From positions 298,501 through 362,500 of the forward strand of contig CAMXCT020003713.1 of the NCBI GenBank assembly GCA_947184155.2: a stretch of DNA of 64,000 nucleotides, written 5' to 3'. Below the pieces are notes generated by a model, which made no database searches, had not been told where the DNA came from, and saw nothing but the letters and a program-made list of their open reading frames with translations. Position 1 is the first letter of the stretch; each line of letters opens with the position of its first letter. Positions 21,880 through 33,157 of this stretch are shown one piece after another. The DNA is from Cladocopium goreaui (lineage: Eukaryota > Sar > Dinophyceae > Suessiales > Symbiodiniaceae). The translations under genes and the position numbers were made by a program.

Positions 21880-22760
21880 TGGAAGAGGAAGCAATGGATC
21901 CGCTGAAGGGGCGTCAGACCAGAAAGGAAGCCAAAGCCTTGGAGCGCGAAGTGCCATGGCGCTCAATGCTTCGGCTACCACCAGAACAAATAGTTGCCTA
22001 CATCAAATTCAATCAGAAGGAAGAAACTGGCTGGCAGAAGTGGGGCTCCATTGAGCCGAATCCTGATGATGAGGAAGACAAAGATTCCTCACAGGAAACG
22101 CCGAGTTTTGAGAAGCAGGGCATGCTACCACAACAAGAGCCGCGATCCCAGCAAGCTGATCGCAAAGACTCGGGTAGTTGCTCTAGGTCACCTCGACCCA
22201 GACCTTTACAAGGTGGCACGCGATTCACCGACACCTTCGAGGACATCTGAATACCTCTTGCTCTCCATCTTCATTGCAGGAGCAAATTCCCTCTTGCAGA
22301 ATTCTCTGGTGACCTGGATGCTATGGGCTGGCGACGTTTCCACCGCCTTCTTGCAGGGGGTCCTTCGACGAAAAGTAGAGGACAGAGCCCTCTTGTACCT
22401 GCTTCCACCAAGAGATCGAGTGACTTTGATGGCAAAGACATCTATGTCAGTCAAATCGAGCATCTATGGACTGGCCAATGCTCCTCGCACCTGGTTTCTT
22501 GAAGTGGTCCGCAGGATGAAGTCCATCAACTATCTTCAACATAGCTTGGGCCACCTGCTTTTTTTTACCAGATCGAAGCAGGTTAACTTCTCTCAGTTTG
22601 CATCGTCTACGTCGACGACTTCCTGCTGACCTGCAAAAAGACTTATAAATAAATCAGAACTGCTTGACCTCTTCACATGCGAATCACAAAAGCAGCTCGC
22701 CTTGGAGCAGCCCCTTGAGTTCAAAGGCAAAGAGCTCACTTTGAAGAAGACCAAAGATAA
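21880..22760 (+). pseudogene. copia reverse transcriptase, frameshifted
   Basis: Segments from several frames reconstitute the order of a copia-type RT. They are KALEREVPWRSMLRLPPEQ, RACYHNKSRDPSKLIAKTRV, VALGHLDPDLYKVARDSPTP, then MLWAGDVSTAFLQGVLRRKV (motif A), SIYGLANAPRTWFLEVVRR, and finally YVDDFLL near 22608 (motif C) in a different frame. A stop follows at about 22648. The YVDD catalytic site is intact, but the frame shifts between motif B and motif C. Confidence 0.85.
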
Positions 22761-22817
22761 CAAGCTGCACCTTCATGTCACGCAAGCAAAGCTCATCATG
22801 AACACTGAGAAGGCAAG

Positions 22818-23520
22818 GTGCAGAAGGGCAGAATCTCTCAAGGTCCTCCACTCACCACCGCCGAGGAGACAGAGCTCAGGTCCGTGACAGGATCACTGCA
22901 GTGGCTGGTGGCCAGTCAAACTCGGCCAGATATAGCAGTGGAAAAGAAACAGGACAACTCTACGAGACATTGGAGTTCTGCAAGCTTACTGCGGAACACG
23001 GCCTGGTGTTCCAAGATGTGGCAATCAATCAAGCCTCCATGTTGGCAGGCTACTCAGACAGCTCCTGGGCAAATGCGGCCCTTCTTATCACCACCCCTGC
23101 CTGCACTGAAGTGGTGGCCAAGGGCAACTTGATCGATTGGAAAAGCAATCGAAGCGCACGGGTCTGTAGATCCACCTTGGCAGCTGAAGCTATCGCATGT
23201 GACGACCGCGTGGACAGGACCATCTACGCCAATGCCATACTGAGCGAACTACACAGCGGCGTCAAGGCCCACAAAGATCCAACTGGATGGCGACTTCGCC
23301 AACTACAAGTCACAAAGAGCTTGTATGATGCCGCTGCCGAAAACCCACACACAACTGAAAGCGAACCTACGTGGACATTCGCAGCATCCAGGAGTATATC
23401 AACCATAAGGCCATTCACTGGGTGCCGAGGACCGTGCAGTGGGCCGATGGACTGACGAAATTCTCGCAGGCACTTCGATCTCTTTTTCTCGAATGGATTA
23501 TGCGACCATTCATCCAACTG
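22818..23520 (+). pseudogene. copia RNase H and C-terminal segment, frameshifted
   Basis: One frame reads TELRSVTGSLQWLVASQTRP, the usual RT-RNase H connector. A second frame carries YSDSSWANA and CRSTLAAEAIACDDRVDRTI, the RNase H-like catalytic segments with acidic residues. A third frame ends in HWVPRTVQWADGLTKFSQAL, the copia C-terminus. At least two frameshifts separate them. Confidence 0.8.
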
Positions 23521-23554
23521 TCAGCAAAGGATCACGAAAAGAAAAACACACCAG

Positions 23555-23705
23555 TGTCAACATTTGAGCATTCAGCACATGCAGATTCATGATCCTTCGC
23601 ATCGACAGCGCATTGTCACTTGACTTTGTGCACTGAAATCGCAGGTGCGCACCTCAAGCCAATAGATCAAAATATGCGAGTGCTAGTGCACGCATTGCGC
23701 TGTGA
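23555..23705 (+). repeat. 3' LTR of the copia element
   Basis: It starts TGTCAACATTTGAGC and ends CGCTGTGA, 151 bp, followed directly by the CTAAG target duplication. Confidence 0.9.
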
Positions 23706-23758
23706 CTAAGTACTTGGTGGATTTCAAATAGCCAATGTGGTTGGCAGCGATTCCGCAG

Positions 23759-23854
23759 GTGAAGTTTGGTCAAGCCTTGATGGCTGGCACCTTGGGGTCC
23801 GAGCTCACCAGCCGTGCCAATGCCTGGCAGCAGGATGAATTTGATTTGGGCGGG
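23759..23854 (+). CDS. Exon, unrecognised (VKFGQALMAGTLGSEL)
   Basis: TTCCGCAG precedes an open segment reading VKFGQALMAGTLGSELTSRA then NAWQQDEFDL. A GT follows at 23855. Composition is coding-like with raised GC. The retroelement ends 53 bases upstream, so it lies inside the intron feeding this acceptor. Confidence 0.5.
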
Positions 23855-24113
23855 GTCCAGGAATTCTGGTTGGATCTTTGTTGAAATTCATCTGTTTTGA
23901 ATGGATTTGAATGGTCTTTGAGGCTTCAAACGCGTCTTTATGTGTTTTTCATGGTTGGCTTACCCTGTGGATTATGATCCCAACTGACTCATACGAGGAT
24001 AAATAACCATTTGGATGGAAATCTGGAATTAGTTTGAATGAACAAACATGATCAGCCGTGGACGTGTAACCACGAACGCATGGGCGCACACGAAAAACTA
24101 AAATTGATGCACT

Positions 24114-24245
24114 TACCCTCTGGTAAACTAACATAACTGTGGAAAATCACAATTTTTAATGGGTAAATCAACTATAAATGGCCATTTTCAATAGCTATGT
24201 TAAATTACCAAGGGGTACACCAAAAATTATCAGGATAATTTCGAG
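24114..24245. mobile_element. MITE family A copy with subterminal palindrome
   Basis: Ends TACCCTCTGGTAAAC and AAATTACCAAGGGGTACACC are inverted repeats. The outer AATTATCAGGATAATT palindrome is the reverse complement of sequence beside the copy at 48045, so the two copies lie in opposite orientation and the element extends past the simple TIR. Confidence 0.75.
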
Positions 24246-24625
24246 CAGCCTCATGGCCCACCGACCCTCAACGATGTTTACGCTTGGGAGGATCAAGTTC
24301 AAGGCCTCAAATGATACGTTGGGAACGGAATCAAAACCAATGATGCATGACAATGCCGGATCATGATTCATAGGTATAGTGATTGGGAATCCAAAAAGGG
24401 TCATTTTTTTTCCATCATTTTTTTCTGTGATGAAGACGCTTGGGCTTGAATGAAAGACTTGCATGGAACAACTCCGCATATGACCTGCGATGTGGACGCA
24501 GCCAATGACTTCGAGTTTTGTTGACTCTGGCTCCCCCAGCCACTAGGGAAATGCCATGCTCAACCATCCACAGGTGATGTTGAAATCCCCAAGAGTTGGA
24601 ACATGTTCCCAGCTCACCTCTCTAG

Positions 24626-24679
24626 GAGCGAGAGGAAGAGTTTGAGCGCCAGAAAGCCGAAGCGGCGATTCGGATCCAG
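24626..24679 (+). CDS. Exon: first half of an IQ motif (AEAAIRIQ)
   Basis: The 18-codon exon reads EREEEFERQKAEAAIRIQ and is bounded by CTCTCTAG and a GTGGGA donor. It is a charged helix ending exactly at the I-Q of an IQ motif. The next exon supplies x-x-x-R-G-x-x-x-R in phase 0. IQ motifs bind calmodulin or EF-hand light chains. Confidence 0.8.
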
Positions 24680-25289
24680 GTGGGAAAAAACCGTTCTTCC
24701 CAGGAATCTTAAGAGGCAGATGATCCAGCAAAATAATATATATAGTTGGGGTTATAACCCGCCTACTACCTGAGGTGAATCACCAAGTTATACAATTGTT
24801 ACTGGTGCATGCTTCTTGCGGGCTGTCCCTGTCCTTGATGGGTTTCTTTCGCCACCAGTGCTGGTTTTGCACGAGTTGTCGTTACCTTCCGGTCTGTTTC
24901 TAGTATTGGTTGCATCGTTTTTGTGTGAGTGTGAAATCTCTGTGCCTGGTGCCTGTCCCATTACCATGTTTGCCATCGTTTTGTGGAGAAACCCGCCATT
25001 CTTGGGTTCTTGATGGCCAGGTTGGATTCCCCATTTTAACGGTGGATCAGATTCCCATCTCCAACATGGTTTGCTGGAAAATCACCCATTTAGTTCGATG
25101 ATTTTCCCATTAATAAAACATTTATATAAACAACATAAACATCCATCCACATGTTTGGGGATTTCCATGGTTTCCGTGGAATGTTCATAGATTCATAGAT
25201 GTTTATGGATTTCCGATGTTTTACCAAGGGAGAACTTCCCCATCCGTGGTGAAAAACTCTCCTCCATTGGCCTTGGCTTGGCTTCACAG

Positions 25290-25374
25290 GCCATCCAGCG
25301 TGGACGGCAAGAACGGGTGAAGGCGGAGCAAAGGGCGAAGGGAAAGCAGGAGCGTTCCGCTGGGCCCGGATGGA
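25290..25374 (+). CDS. Exon: second half of the IQ motif (AIQRGRQERVK)
   Basis: After GGCTTCACAG the frame reads AIQRGRQERVKAEQRAKGKQ and then ERSAGPGWI. Joined to the previous exon it makes I-Q-A-I-Q-R-G-R-Q-E-R, an exact IQxxxRGxxxR calmodulin-binding consensus followed by a basic helix. Both sides are phase 0. The donor lies before the stop at about 25375; candidates are GC or GG sites and are not resolved. Confidence 0.8.
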
Positions 25375-26039
25375 TTTGAGCTGGGAAAAGTTGCAAAAAT
25401 GCTGACTTGACCTGTAAAAAATGAGTGATTTTAATGATGTACATGATTGAAATGTATTTCAGCCATACCATCCCTCCAAACTCGACCCTGCTATGAGTTA
25501 GAGGATGACTTTGCGGCGAGGGGATGCTAGGGGTCTGAGACTAAACGAGGTTGGAACTTCAGTAGCCATGGTGGGCGAAACTGGGAGAAAAATCATCAGT
25601 CAGGTAGCTGGGTGCCGCAAACGAAATGAAGGTATAAAATGGTATAAAAAATATCAAAGAAATACAAAGATTACAAAGAATACATATGAGGTCCTCAGGG
25701 AACTATGGCACCCAGTTGTAAATGTGGTGACTGCGTTGGCAGACTTACAGTGCAAGATTTTAAACGGGAACCACAAATAGGAAAGTTGTTGTCCAAGTTG
25801 GGAGCGGCTGTGCCAGGCTGAGGTGATTAGGACAGCTGGTCATTCATTGAGAGGTTCCAACATGGTCAAAGAACAGGGGAAGACGAACACATTGGTGTTG
25901 TCATGCTTGCAAAGGTTGTGATTACAGGAGATTCTCGTGCGTTTTTCCTTTTTAATTCGATTTCATGAAAATGGAGAAATCATAAACACCCAGCCAGATG
26001 GTCCGTCCATGAAATCATAGCATGTTGGCAACTGTGCAG

Positions 26040-26100
26040 GAACCCTCGGTGCCCGCAAAAGAGGCTGGGCTGCGGCCAGTGGCCCCCGCGATTGGAGCCG
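26040..26100 (+). CDS. Candidate exon (proline/alanine-rich linker)
   Basis: Acceptor AACTGTGCAG and a GTTAAG donor bracket a segment reading EPSVPAKEAGLRPVAPAIGA. It looks like a disordered linker, possibly downstream of the IQ helix. No domain is present. Confidence 0.4.
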
Positions 26101-27234
26101 GTTAAGATTTTCTGCAAACGTGGTGGTTGGTGGTGAACACATTCCATTTTCGGTTGGATATATTGGCAAACACAAGCCCAAACACATCCCGGTGTTGGAA
26201 GTTGGAGTGCCACAGCAAATTGAGCTTGGCGACCTTAAAGAAACATTTCGAATGATAGCGATGACAAGCAAATATCGTACAGAGCGTAGGTGAGTCTTGG
26301 AGATGACCCTCAGCTGGTAGACCATCTTTCTGAGAGCTTGAGATCCTCAACATGTTTTGCCAATCCATTGAAGCCCTGGGAATAGCAGAGATAATCTTAA
26401 TATATTACACCAATAGTATCTGAAACCCATTGAATGTTATGTCTGAAAGTATTCTGAAAAATATCTTGAGGCAATCTTCCCACACACACACACACCGAGT
26501 TTTTTGATGTCGATGGATTTTTCATAAATAGTTGAAAAAGTTGAAAATAAATATTGTTCATTTTTGGATGGATTTGTGGGTTTGACGATTGTTGTTGTGA
26601 AAAATGACAGTCTCATCCCATTTTCAAGGATATCGATATCTACAGTATTTCCGCAGGTTTGGGACCACTTCGTGACCGTTTTGGATAGCAAATTGGTTTT
26701 GTTGTGGGTGACATTGGCCGCCCCCAAAACAATCCGAGTCAACTCTCACAGTTGCCCCAAAACCCACAGGCCGTGCGGTTCCACTTCAGTGGATATATAG
26801 CCATAGTGTGCCATAGTAGCATATACCGATATGATATGACCCAACTTGTGGGGGTCACATTTACACTCGCAATCACAGACTCAGATGTATATATATATAC
26901 ACACATACATATATATATAATATATATATACAAACATACTGTATATATATATGCTATAGAATAATGTATAATATTTACATATATTTCTATAGTAAATCAT
27001 CCCGGCGGACCGGAAACCGTGCTCGTAAAACTCGTTTTTTCCCAAAATGAGTATGGCACTGGGGCGAAACGCGACTTTCTTTTTGTGAAAAACGTCCAAA
27101 AAACGGATTCCATCTTCGCGTTTTACCAACAGCTCATGTTCATCGGTTTTGCGTTTCGAAGCTTCGATCGTCTTCACAAGTTGGCACTGAGGTTTATGTA
27201 CCTCCATTGCCAAGACTTGGTGTACATTTGCCAG
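26101..27234. other. Intronic stretch, no gene recognised
   Basis: A TA microsatellite lies at 26885-26960. Short open frames in various phases have no motif. Confidence 0.45.
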
Positions 27235-27560
27235 TTGTGTTATAAGCGTCGATAACAGCGTAGTAAGAAGTTAATAGAGAAGATAACAATGTAGTTGCAA
27301 CTTGTGTTACAAGAGCCCGTAATGTAGTTGGAAGTTGCTAGAGAAGATAACAACATAGTTGCAAGTTGTGTTACAAGAGTCCCTAACGTAGTTAGAAGTT
27401 GTTAGTACCAAAGACGTTAATAGCCCACCCCACCCCACCCCTCAACCCACCCCACCCATGCAAGTGTTTAGAGAAGTTATAGTGACGTAGTTGGATGTTG
27501 TTAGTAACAAATTAGAAGTTAGTAACGTAGTTACAAGTACAAGTTGTTAACACCGTTAGC
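27235..27560. repeat. Degenerate 64-bp tandem repeat plus a C-rich tract
   Basis: GAGAAGATAACAA..GTAGTTG units start at 27277 and 27341, 64 bp apart, with partial copies on either side (GTAGTTAGAAGTTGTTAGTA phrases up to 27555). A CCCACCCCACCCC tract lies at 27424-27456. Confidence 0.8.
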
Positions 27561-27597
27561 TTTACGAACACTTTTTTTGTCCGCAGGCTAAATCTTA

Positions 27598-28962
27598 TCA
27601 ATGGATGGATGGATAGATGGATAGATAGGTAGATAGATGGATAGATAGGTAGATAGATAGGTAGATAGATAGATGGATAGACGGATAGACAGGTAGACGG
27701 ATAGATGGATAGATAGGTAGATAGATAGATGGATAGATGGATAGATAGGTAGATGAATAGATAGATAGATAGTTAGATAGATGGATAGATACTGTAGATA
27801 TGTATATGGGTAGATGGATAGATAGATAGATAGACAGATAGACAGATAGACAGATAGACAGATAGACAGAAAGACAGATAGACAGATAGATCGATAGATT
27901 CGATGTATTCGATATATTCGATAGATAGAGATAGAGATAGAGATAGATATAGAGATAGAGATGGACATTGATAGATTGATAGATATTAGATAGATTAGAC
28001 AGATTAGGTAGATGGATAGATGGATAGATAGGTAGATAGATAGATGGATAGATAGGTAGATAGATAGGTAGATAGATAGATGGATAGACGGATAGACAGG
28101 TAGACGGATAGATGGATAGATAGGTAGATAGATAGATGGATAGATGGATAGATAGGTAGATAGATTGATGGATAGATAGATAGATAGATGGATAAATAGG
28201 TAGATAGATAGAAGGATGGATTGATAGATAGATAGATAGATAGATAGGTAGATAGATAGATAGGTAGATGGATAGATGGATAGATAGGTAGATAGATAGA
28301 TGAATAGATAGGTAGATAGATAGATGGATAGATGGATAGGCAGATGGATAGAAAGGTACATAGATAGATAGGTATATAGATAGATGGATAGACATGTAGA
28401 TAGATAGAAAGATAGATAGATGGATGGATGGATAGATAGATAGATAGAATAGATGGATAGATGGATAGATGAATAGATGGATAGATGGATAGATGGATAG
28501 ACATGTAGATAGATAGGTAGATGGATAGATGGATAGATGGATAGATAGATGGATAGATGAATATATAGATAGATAGATATTAGATAGATAGATAGATGGA
28601 TAGATAGATAGATAGATCGACCGATTGATCGATCAATCGAAATATATACATATATATAGATAGATAAATAGATAGAAAGATAGATAGATCGATAGATAGA
28701 TCAATAGATAGATTGATAGATAGATCGATAGATAGATAGATAGATAGATCGATAGATCGATAGATCGATAGATCGATCGATAGATGGATAGATGGATAGA
28801 TGGATAGATGGATAGATGGATAGATGGATGGATAGATAGATAGATAGATCGATAGATAGATAGATAGATGGATAGATGGATAGATGGATAGATGGATGGA
28901 TAGATAGATAGATAGATCGATAGATAGATAGATAGATGGATAGATGGATAGATAGATTTGAT

Positions 28963-28993
<31 letters not shown>

Positions 28994-29205
28994 CGATAGA
29001 TCGATAGATCGATAGATCGATAGATCGATAGATCGATCGATAGATGGATAGATGGATAGATGGATAGATGGATAGATGGATGGATAGATAGATAGACAGA
29101 TAGATAGATGGATAGATGGATAGATAGATTTGATGATGGATAGATGGATAGATTGATAGATGGATAGATGGATAGATGGATAGATGGATAAATAGATAGA
29201 TTATA
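27598..29205. repeat. 1.6-kb GATA/GGATA array with higher-order structure
   Basis: TAGATAGA and GGATAGAT units run for 1.6 kb with inserted GACA, GATC and GGTA variants. A characteristic block around GGATAGACGGATAGACAGG at 27675 recurs at 28082 (offset 407 bp) with matching flanks, so the array also grew by duplication of longer segments. Minus-strand frames of up to 265 codons are S/I/Y/L/P repeats, not genes. Confidence 0.95.
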
Positions 29206-29292
29206 TACACATAAATATCATAACTATACATTTGATCAGTCTGTTAAAACCATGATTTGGTTCACTGATTCCGCACGCTTTCCGCCCTTCAG

Positions 29293-29396
29293 GACATCGA
29301 GGCCCGAAAAGCCATGCTTCGAGAAGCCCTGGAGGTGGCGCTGAGCGACGGCACGTTGGACGCTCGGGGATGGCAAACGATATATGCTGGGATGGG
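29293..29396 (+). CDS. DGRL-repeat exon 1 (divergent)
   Basis: Acceptor CCCTTCAG precedes DIEARKAMLREALEVALSDG followed by TLDARGWQTIYAG, with a GTAAGG donor at 29397. The core L-x-x-A-L-S-D-G-T-L matches the 30-residue module seen repeatedly downstream. GC content jumps from the flanking array to coding-like. It begins GAC-ATC after AG, exactly as the next exon does. Confidence 0.7.
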
Positions 29397-30836
29397 GTAA
29401 GGCGGGTTCACATTACTTGCTATATGAATTTGTAAAGCACCATACAGACTATACCATGATATAACATCATATAAAATCTATACAAGATGATTGAACGAAC
29501 ATCCACCGCGCCTGTCCTGTTTAATCTTCAGGAGGATTGCCAGGAATGGTGTTTATCCCCCATCGGATGTGTTACCATGATCTAGTTTCCGATTGTTGTT
29601 CGATAGGGCTTTCCGTATTATTATATGTTGTTTTACCATATGGTAAACTATGTTTTACCATGAATGCAAAGGTCGTATGAATCACCCCCCTAAAAGGTAA
29701 AAATCACCCCCAATTAAAGAACTAGGGCTTGTCATACATAAAAACAACCAACCTGCCCGCCAACCTGCCTGGTCAGAATTTCATTCCGAAATCAATTTAC
29801 TTTCAATTGATTTTCCGTTTAAATCTAAAGGATAAGTCAGGATTTCAATTGAAATCAGTTTATGGCCGGGGGGGCTAAGGGTGTTTTTTAGTTGGGGATG
29901 CGCATGCACACTATTGGGGGGCGACAACCTACCTGAGCGGGTACCCTTTAAGAGCTTCTCAAAATTCAATTTTTTAATAAAAAAGTAATCAGGAAAATAC
30001 ATTTTTGTTCAATCAGAAATTTTGGGATTTCCCGAAAATTTGGGGATTCTATGCCTTGAATCTCTTCAATCTCAGCACCAGAACCATGAGGTCAGAAACA
30101 TCAGAACCAAATCACTTTCTCACCACTGACCACTAAAAAAACTATATAGGATTTCTGAGCAGGGTGTTGTTTAATAGGGCGGGTGTCGCACATGTTGATT
30201 AATAGGGAGGGACCCACCCAAAATAGTATTGCCAAAAGGTTTTTGCTGTGCGGGCGTTGATTAATTCGGGGATGCTTATTCATGTGAATTTAACATAATT
30301 TAACATTATGTTGTTTCTTTTTCCTTCCCTAATAGCCACAAGGACCTTTGAAGGGCGAAGATTTGTCACGGGGGGTGAGACCGCAACAAAAACGTGAGCC
30401 ACGCTTCAAAACATGTTCGACTCCAAAAAAAGGATGGTATATGACGGTTAAAGCGCAACATTTAACCATTTTTTGCATAATTTTTGATGATTGGTACATA
30501 AAATTGCTCACTTACAGTGACAGCTTCAGCTTCCGTATTTCGGGCTGCGCCGGCTGTGCCACATTTTTTCCAACAAGGAACAGGTGCTGATGGACTGCAG
30601 CCCCAAGGTTGAGAAGGATCAGGAAGTTGAAGTTGGGTCAGGGCACAGGTCGCAAATTCACACAATCTTGATGCTTTGTTGGGCGAAAATTAGTCTTCCC
30701 GGCCCTTGGCCAATCTTTTCTCAAGTTGGTCTCAAGCTCAACTTATGCCAACAAACATCTCGATAAACAAAAATCACGAAACCAAACCATTTGTTGAAAT
30801 TCAATCAGGAAGCAGGATTCAGCCCAGCACAGCCAG
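29397..30836. other. Intron, nothing recognised
   Basis: The sequence is AT-rich and unique in appearance. Around 29630-29665 TTTTACCATATGGTAAA forms a short palindrome. Open frames at 30330-30600 on both strands have no motif or splice support. Confidence 0.5.
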
Positions 30837-30921
30837 GACATCCGGATGATGGCCCGCAAATGCCTGACAGATGCAGTCAGTGATGGACGCTTGCAGAAGG
30901 TCGCCATGGAGAAGGCCAGTG
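30837..30921 (+). CDS. DGRL-repeat exon 2
   Basis: CACAGCCAG precedes DIRMMARKCLTDAVSDGRLQ then KVAMEKASG, with a GT donor at 30922. The module L-T-D-A-V-S-D-G-R-L-Q-K matches the repeat core. It starts D-I-x-x-x-x-R-K like the preceding exon, showing the two exons are paralogous along most of their length. Confidence 0.8.
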
Positions 30922-30936
30922 GTAGCATATCATTGC

Positions 30937-31045
30937 TATATGGAGGTTCCATGAGGTTTCCATGGGGGGTACCCCGATAAGGGAAAATCCGATCTATAAA
31001 TGGATGATGAACAGGGGTACCCCCATTTCAGGAAACCTCCATATA
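30937..31045. mobile_element. MITE family B copy (TATATGGAGGTTTCC ends)
   Basis: A 109-bp element with ends TATATGGAGGTT and GGAAACCTCCATATA as inverted repeats, and inner GGGGTACCCC-type blocks also inverted. It begins 15 bases downstream of an exon donor. A sister copy is at 59090. Confidence 0.8.
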
Positions 31046-33050
31046 TTCTTACATAGATCCCCCATTAAATTAAATGGAGAGCTGACTACATGATGGCATA
31101 TGGAAATACAAGGACATGTGTTTAAATCTATTTCATGGGATGTTGTATATAAATGATTTGCTGTTTAGTGGGATTGGAATTGATGTGGTTTGAGAACGGT
31201 TCCCACGCCGGGAACAAGAGACGGGAAGGTCATCAATGCCTGTTACTGTATATAGGTCGTAAAGCATGCTGTTTTAGGATGCACAATCTCGACACATACC
31301 AATATTACTGTAGAATATTGCAAGGGATAGCCAACAGCCATACACCCAGACGAGCGCAGGATGTCAGCTAATAAGAAAAACTAATAATAATAGGGTAATA
31401 TTATATAGACATATATAGACTAATAATATTCATAGTAGTAATTCGAAGGTCTGCGCCAAGGTACTTTCTCGTTTGTGGTCTTGCTCAGGTCAAGTGTCTG
31501 TCTCAAGTATCCCCATTGAAACACGACGGACGACGAAAGACGACGAAGAGAAAAAAACGAGCAAAAGGGTTTCAAGGGTTCCTCTACGGGACCTCCGGGG
31601 GAAGAAATTCCAAGGGTTCCTCTCCGGGACCTCCGGGGAGGAAAAAAAAAAATAAAATAAAAAATTAAGACGGGCACATACCATTGAGAAAAACACATAG
31701 CATGTTTTATGCATATTTGCAATGTTCGGTGGCAAGTGTTCTTCCCCGGGGTATGGGTTTGTCTCCGGGATTTTAGATTTTTTTCTTTTTTTTTTGCGAC
31801 CTTGAGCGCGACCCTTCACTGTGGGAAAACACTTGGCCCTGAGAAATCCTTCGAATATGGGAAAGTTTTCCAGGAATACGGCTGGGAAACCAGGACCTTT
31901 GAGGAGGGGAAAAAGAAAGCACCTTTGATACAGGGAGGAGGGTTGAGACAGGCACATACCATTGAGAAGGTAGAAAACCCTTCATCCAGACTTTTGAGTA
32001 ATAATAAGAATAAAGGTTAATAATGACTATTAATGAATCTGAAGTTTTGCCATCCATTGAATACTGTTTCAGCGACTCATGCCGAACTCTGTATCTTTGC
32101 TCATATGTCAGGGGACATTTATATGGGTAATTACTAATCTGTCCATTAACTGCTAAATCGAAACCATCTTGACGGGATGAGGGCTCAATGATCCAGCATG
32201 TGAAGGCACTTCTTTGCCACAGCATGGAATACATGTGTGCAAATTAGATCACAACGTCATCACATCGTTACCAGATATCCTGGTGACTGTAAACTGCAAA
32301 GTCGTCCAGCATCTCAGGTCAGGTGAATTGTGATTATTACTTTTAACTGTTATCATAGCGCCTCAGGACTATGAAGTCTACTACCCTGGGAAGCTTGAAC
32401 TGTTAATGTTATCATTCAGTTTTATACGTATGGATTCCCACCAGGTACATAGAACGTGGTGCCCCCAAGGTATTTCAATCTATATATATCCGCCGCAAAG
32501 TGTAGCTATACAGAAGTTGTATACCAACGCGGCATAACTTGGCAAACTACTTGGAGGAGGTGCAACTCCAGTCATAAGTGGATATATTTCACCACAGTCA
32601 AAGAGGCCCCATATACCAACAAACATGGGAGTTATAGTCCGATAAGTTGTTATCTCCATGCAACACACCCCAACCGGAGATAATTCGTAGTTTTATTATA
32701 ATTACATATTTATACATTATAACATATTATAACTTGATTTTCATAACTGTCCCACATCATGCCAAAATTATCCCATACTCTCCCAACATTATTCCAGACG
32801 TCCCCGATCATTTTCTCAGACGCAATCATCATCTGTCAAGTTGTTCACAGCCCACCTGAGACTCTGAGATCATCAGCAGTGTTCAAGACCCCTGTTGGTT
32901 GATGATTCTTGATGATTCTTGCACATTTAGAATCATTTATAAAATCATTTTCAGGTTTTTAATAATCCATGGACTGGGGATAATAATATATAATAATCAT
33001 CTCTAATAAACATGTCATTTTGATTCTACTGGGGATCCAAGAAGTGTCAG
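31046..33050. other. Intron with small duplications, no gene recognised
   Basis: AAGGGTTCCTCT..GGGACCTCCGGGG occurs twice at 31567-31641 with a period of about 42 bases. A phrase including GGCACATACCATTGAGAA recurs at 31673 and 31947. No convincing exon was found. Confidence 0.5.
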
Positions 33051-33157
33051 CTCCAGGCGTCCCAGAAACACCTGCAGCTCCGCGAACAGATCTCCGCGCA
33101 GCTGATGAGCGCGGCAGAGGATGGACGCCTTGAGGCCGCCTTGGCGCGGCAGGCCAG
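33051..33157 (+). CDS. DGRL-repeat exon 3 (near consensus)
   Basis: Acceptor GTGTCAG precedes LQASQKHLQLREQISAQLMS then AAEDGRLEAALARQAR, with a GT donor at 33158. This is one of the clearest modules. An amphipathic helix (LREQISAQLMSAAE) leads to D-G-R-L-E-A-A-L and a basic tail. GC content is far above the flanks. The 5' edge could also be 33057 or 33066, as CTCCAG and TCCCAG follow. Confidence 0.85.

Larger units (their letters stand above)
19691..23705 (+). mobile_element. Ty1/copia LTR retroelement, full length but decayed
   Basis: Two 151-bp LTRs bound a 3.7-kb interior, and the 5-bp duplication CTAAG lies immediately outside both ends (19686-19690 and 23706-23710). The interior has protease-like, methyltransferase-like, reverse transcriptase and RNase H segments in that order. 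Repeated frame changes and stops show it is inactive. No gag and no integrase H-H-C-C or D-D-E region was recognised, so even the ancestral copy may have been non-autonomous. It sits in an intron, about 50 bases upstream of an exon acceptor. Confidence 0.9.

Noticed and set aside
27588-29231. Minus-strand frames of up to 265 codons rich in S, I, Y, L, P
   Set aside because: They are translations of the GATA array. The same holds for frames at 937-1485, 4068-4355, 10535-10844 and 35353-35866.
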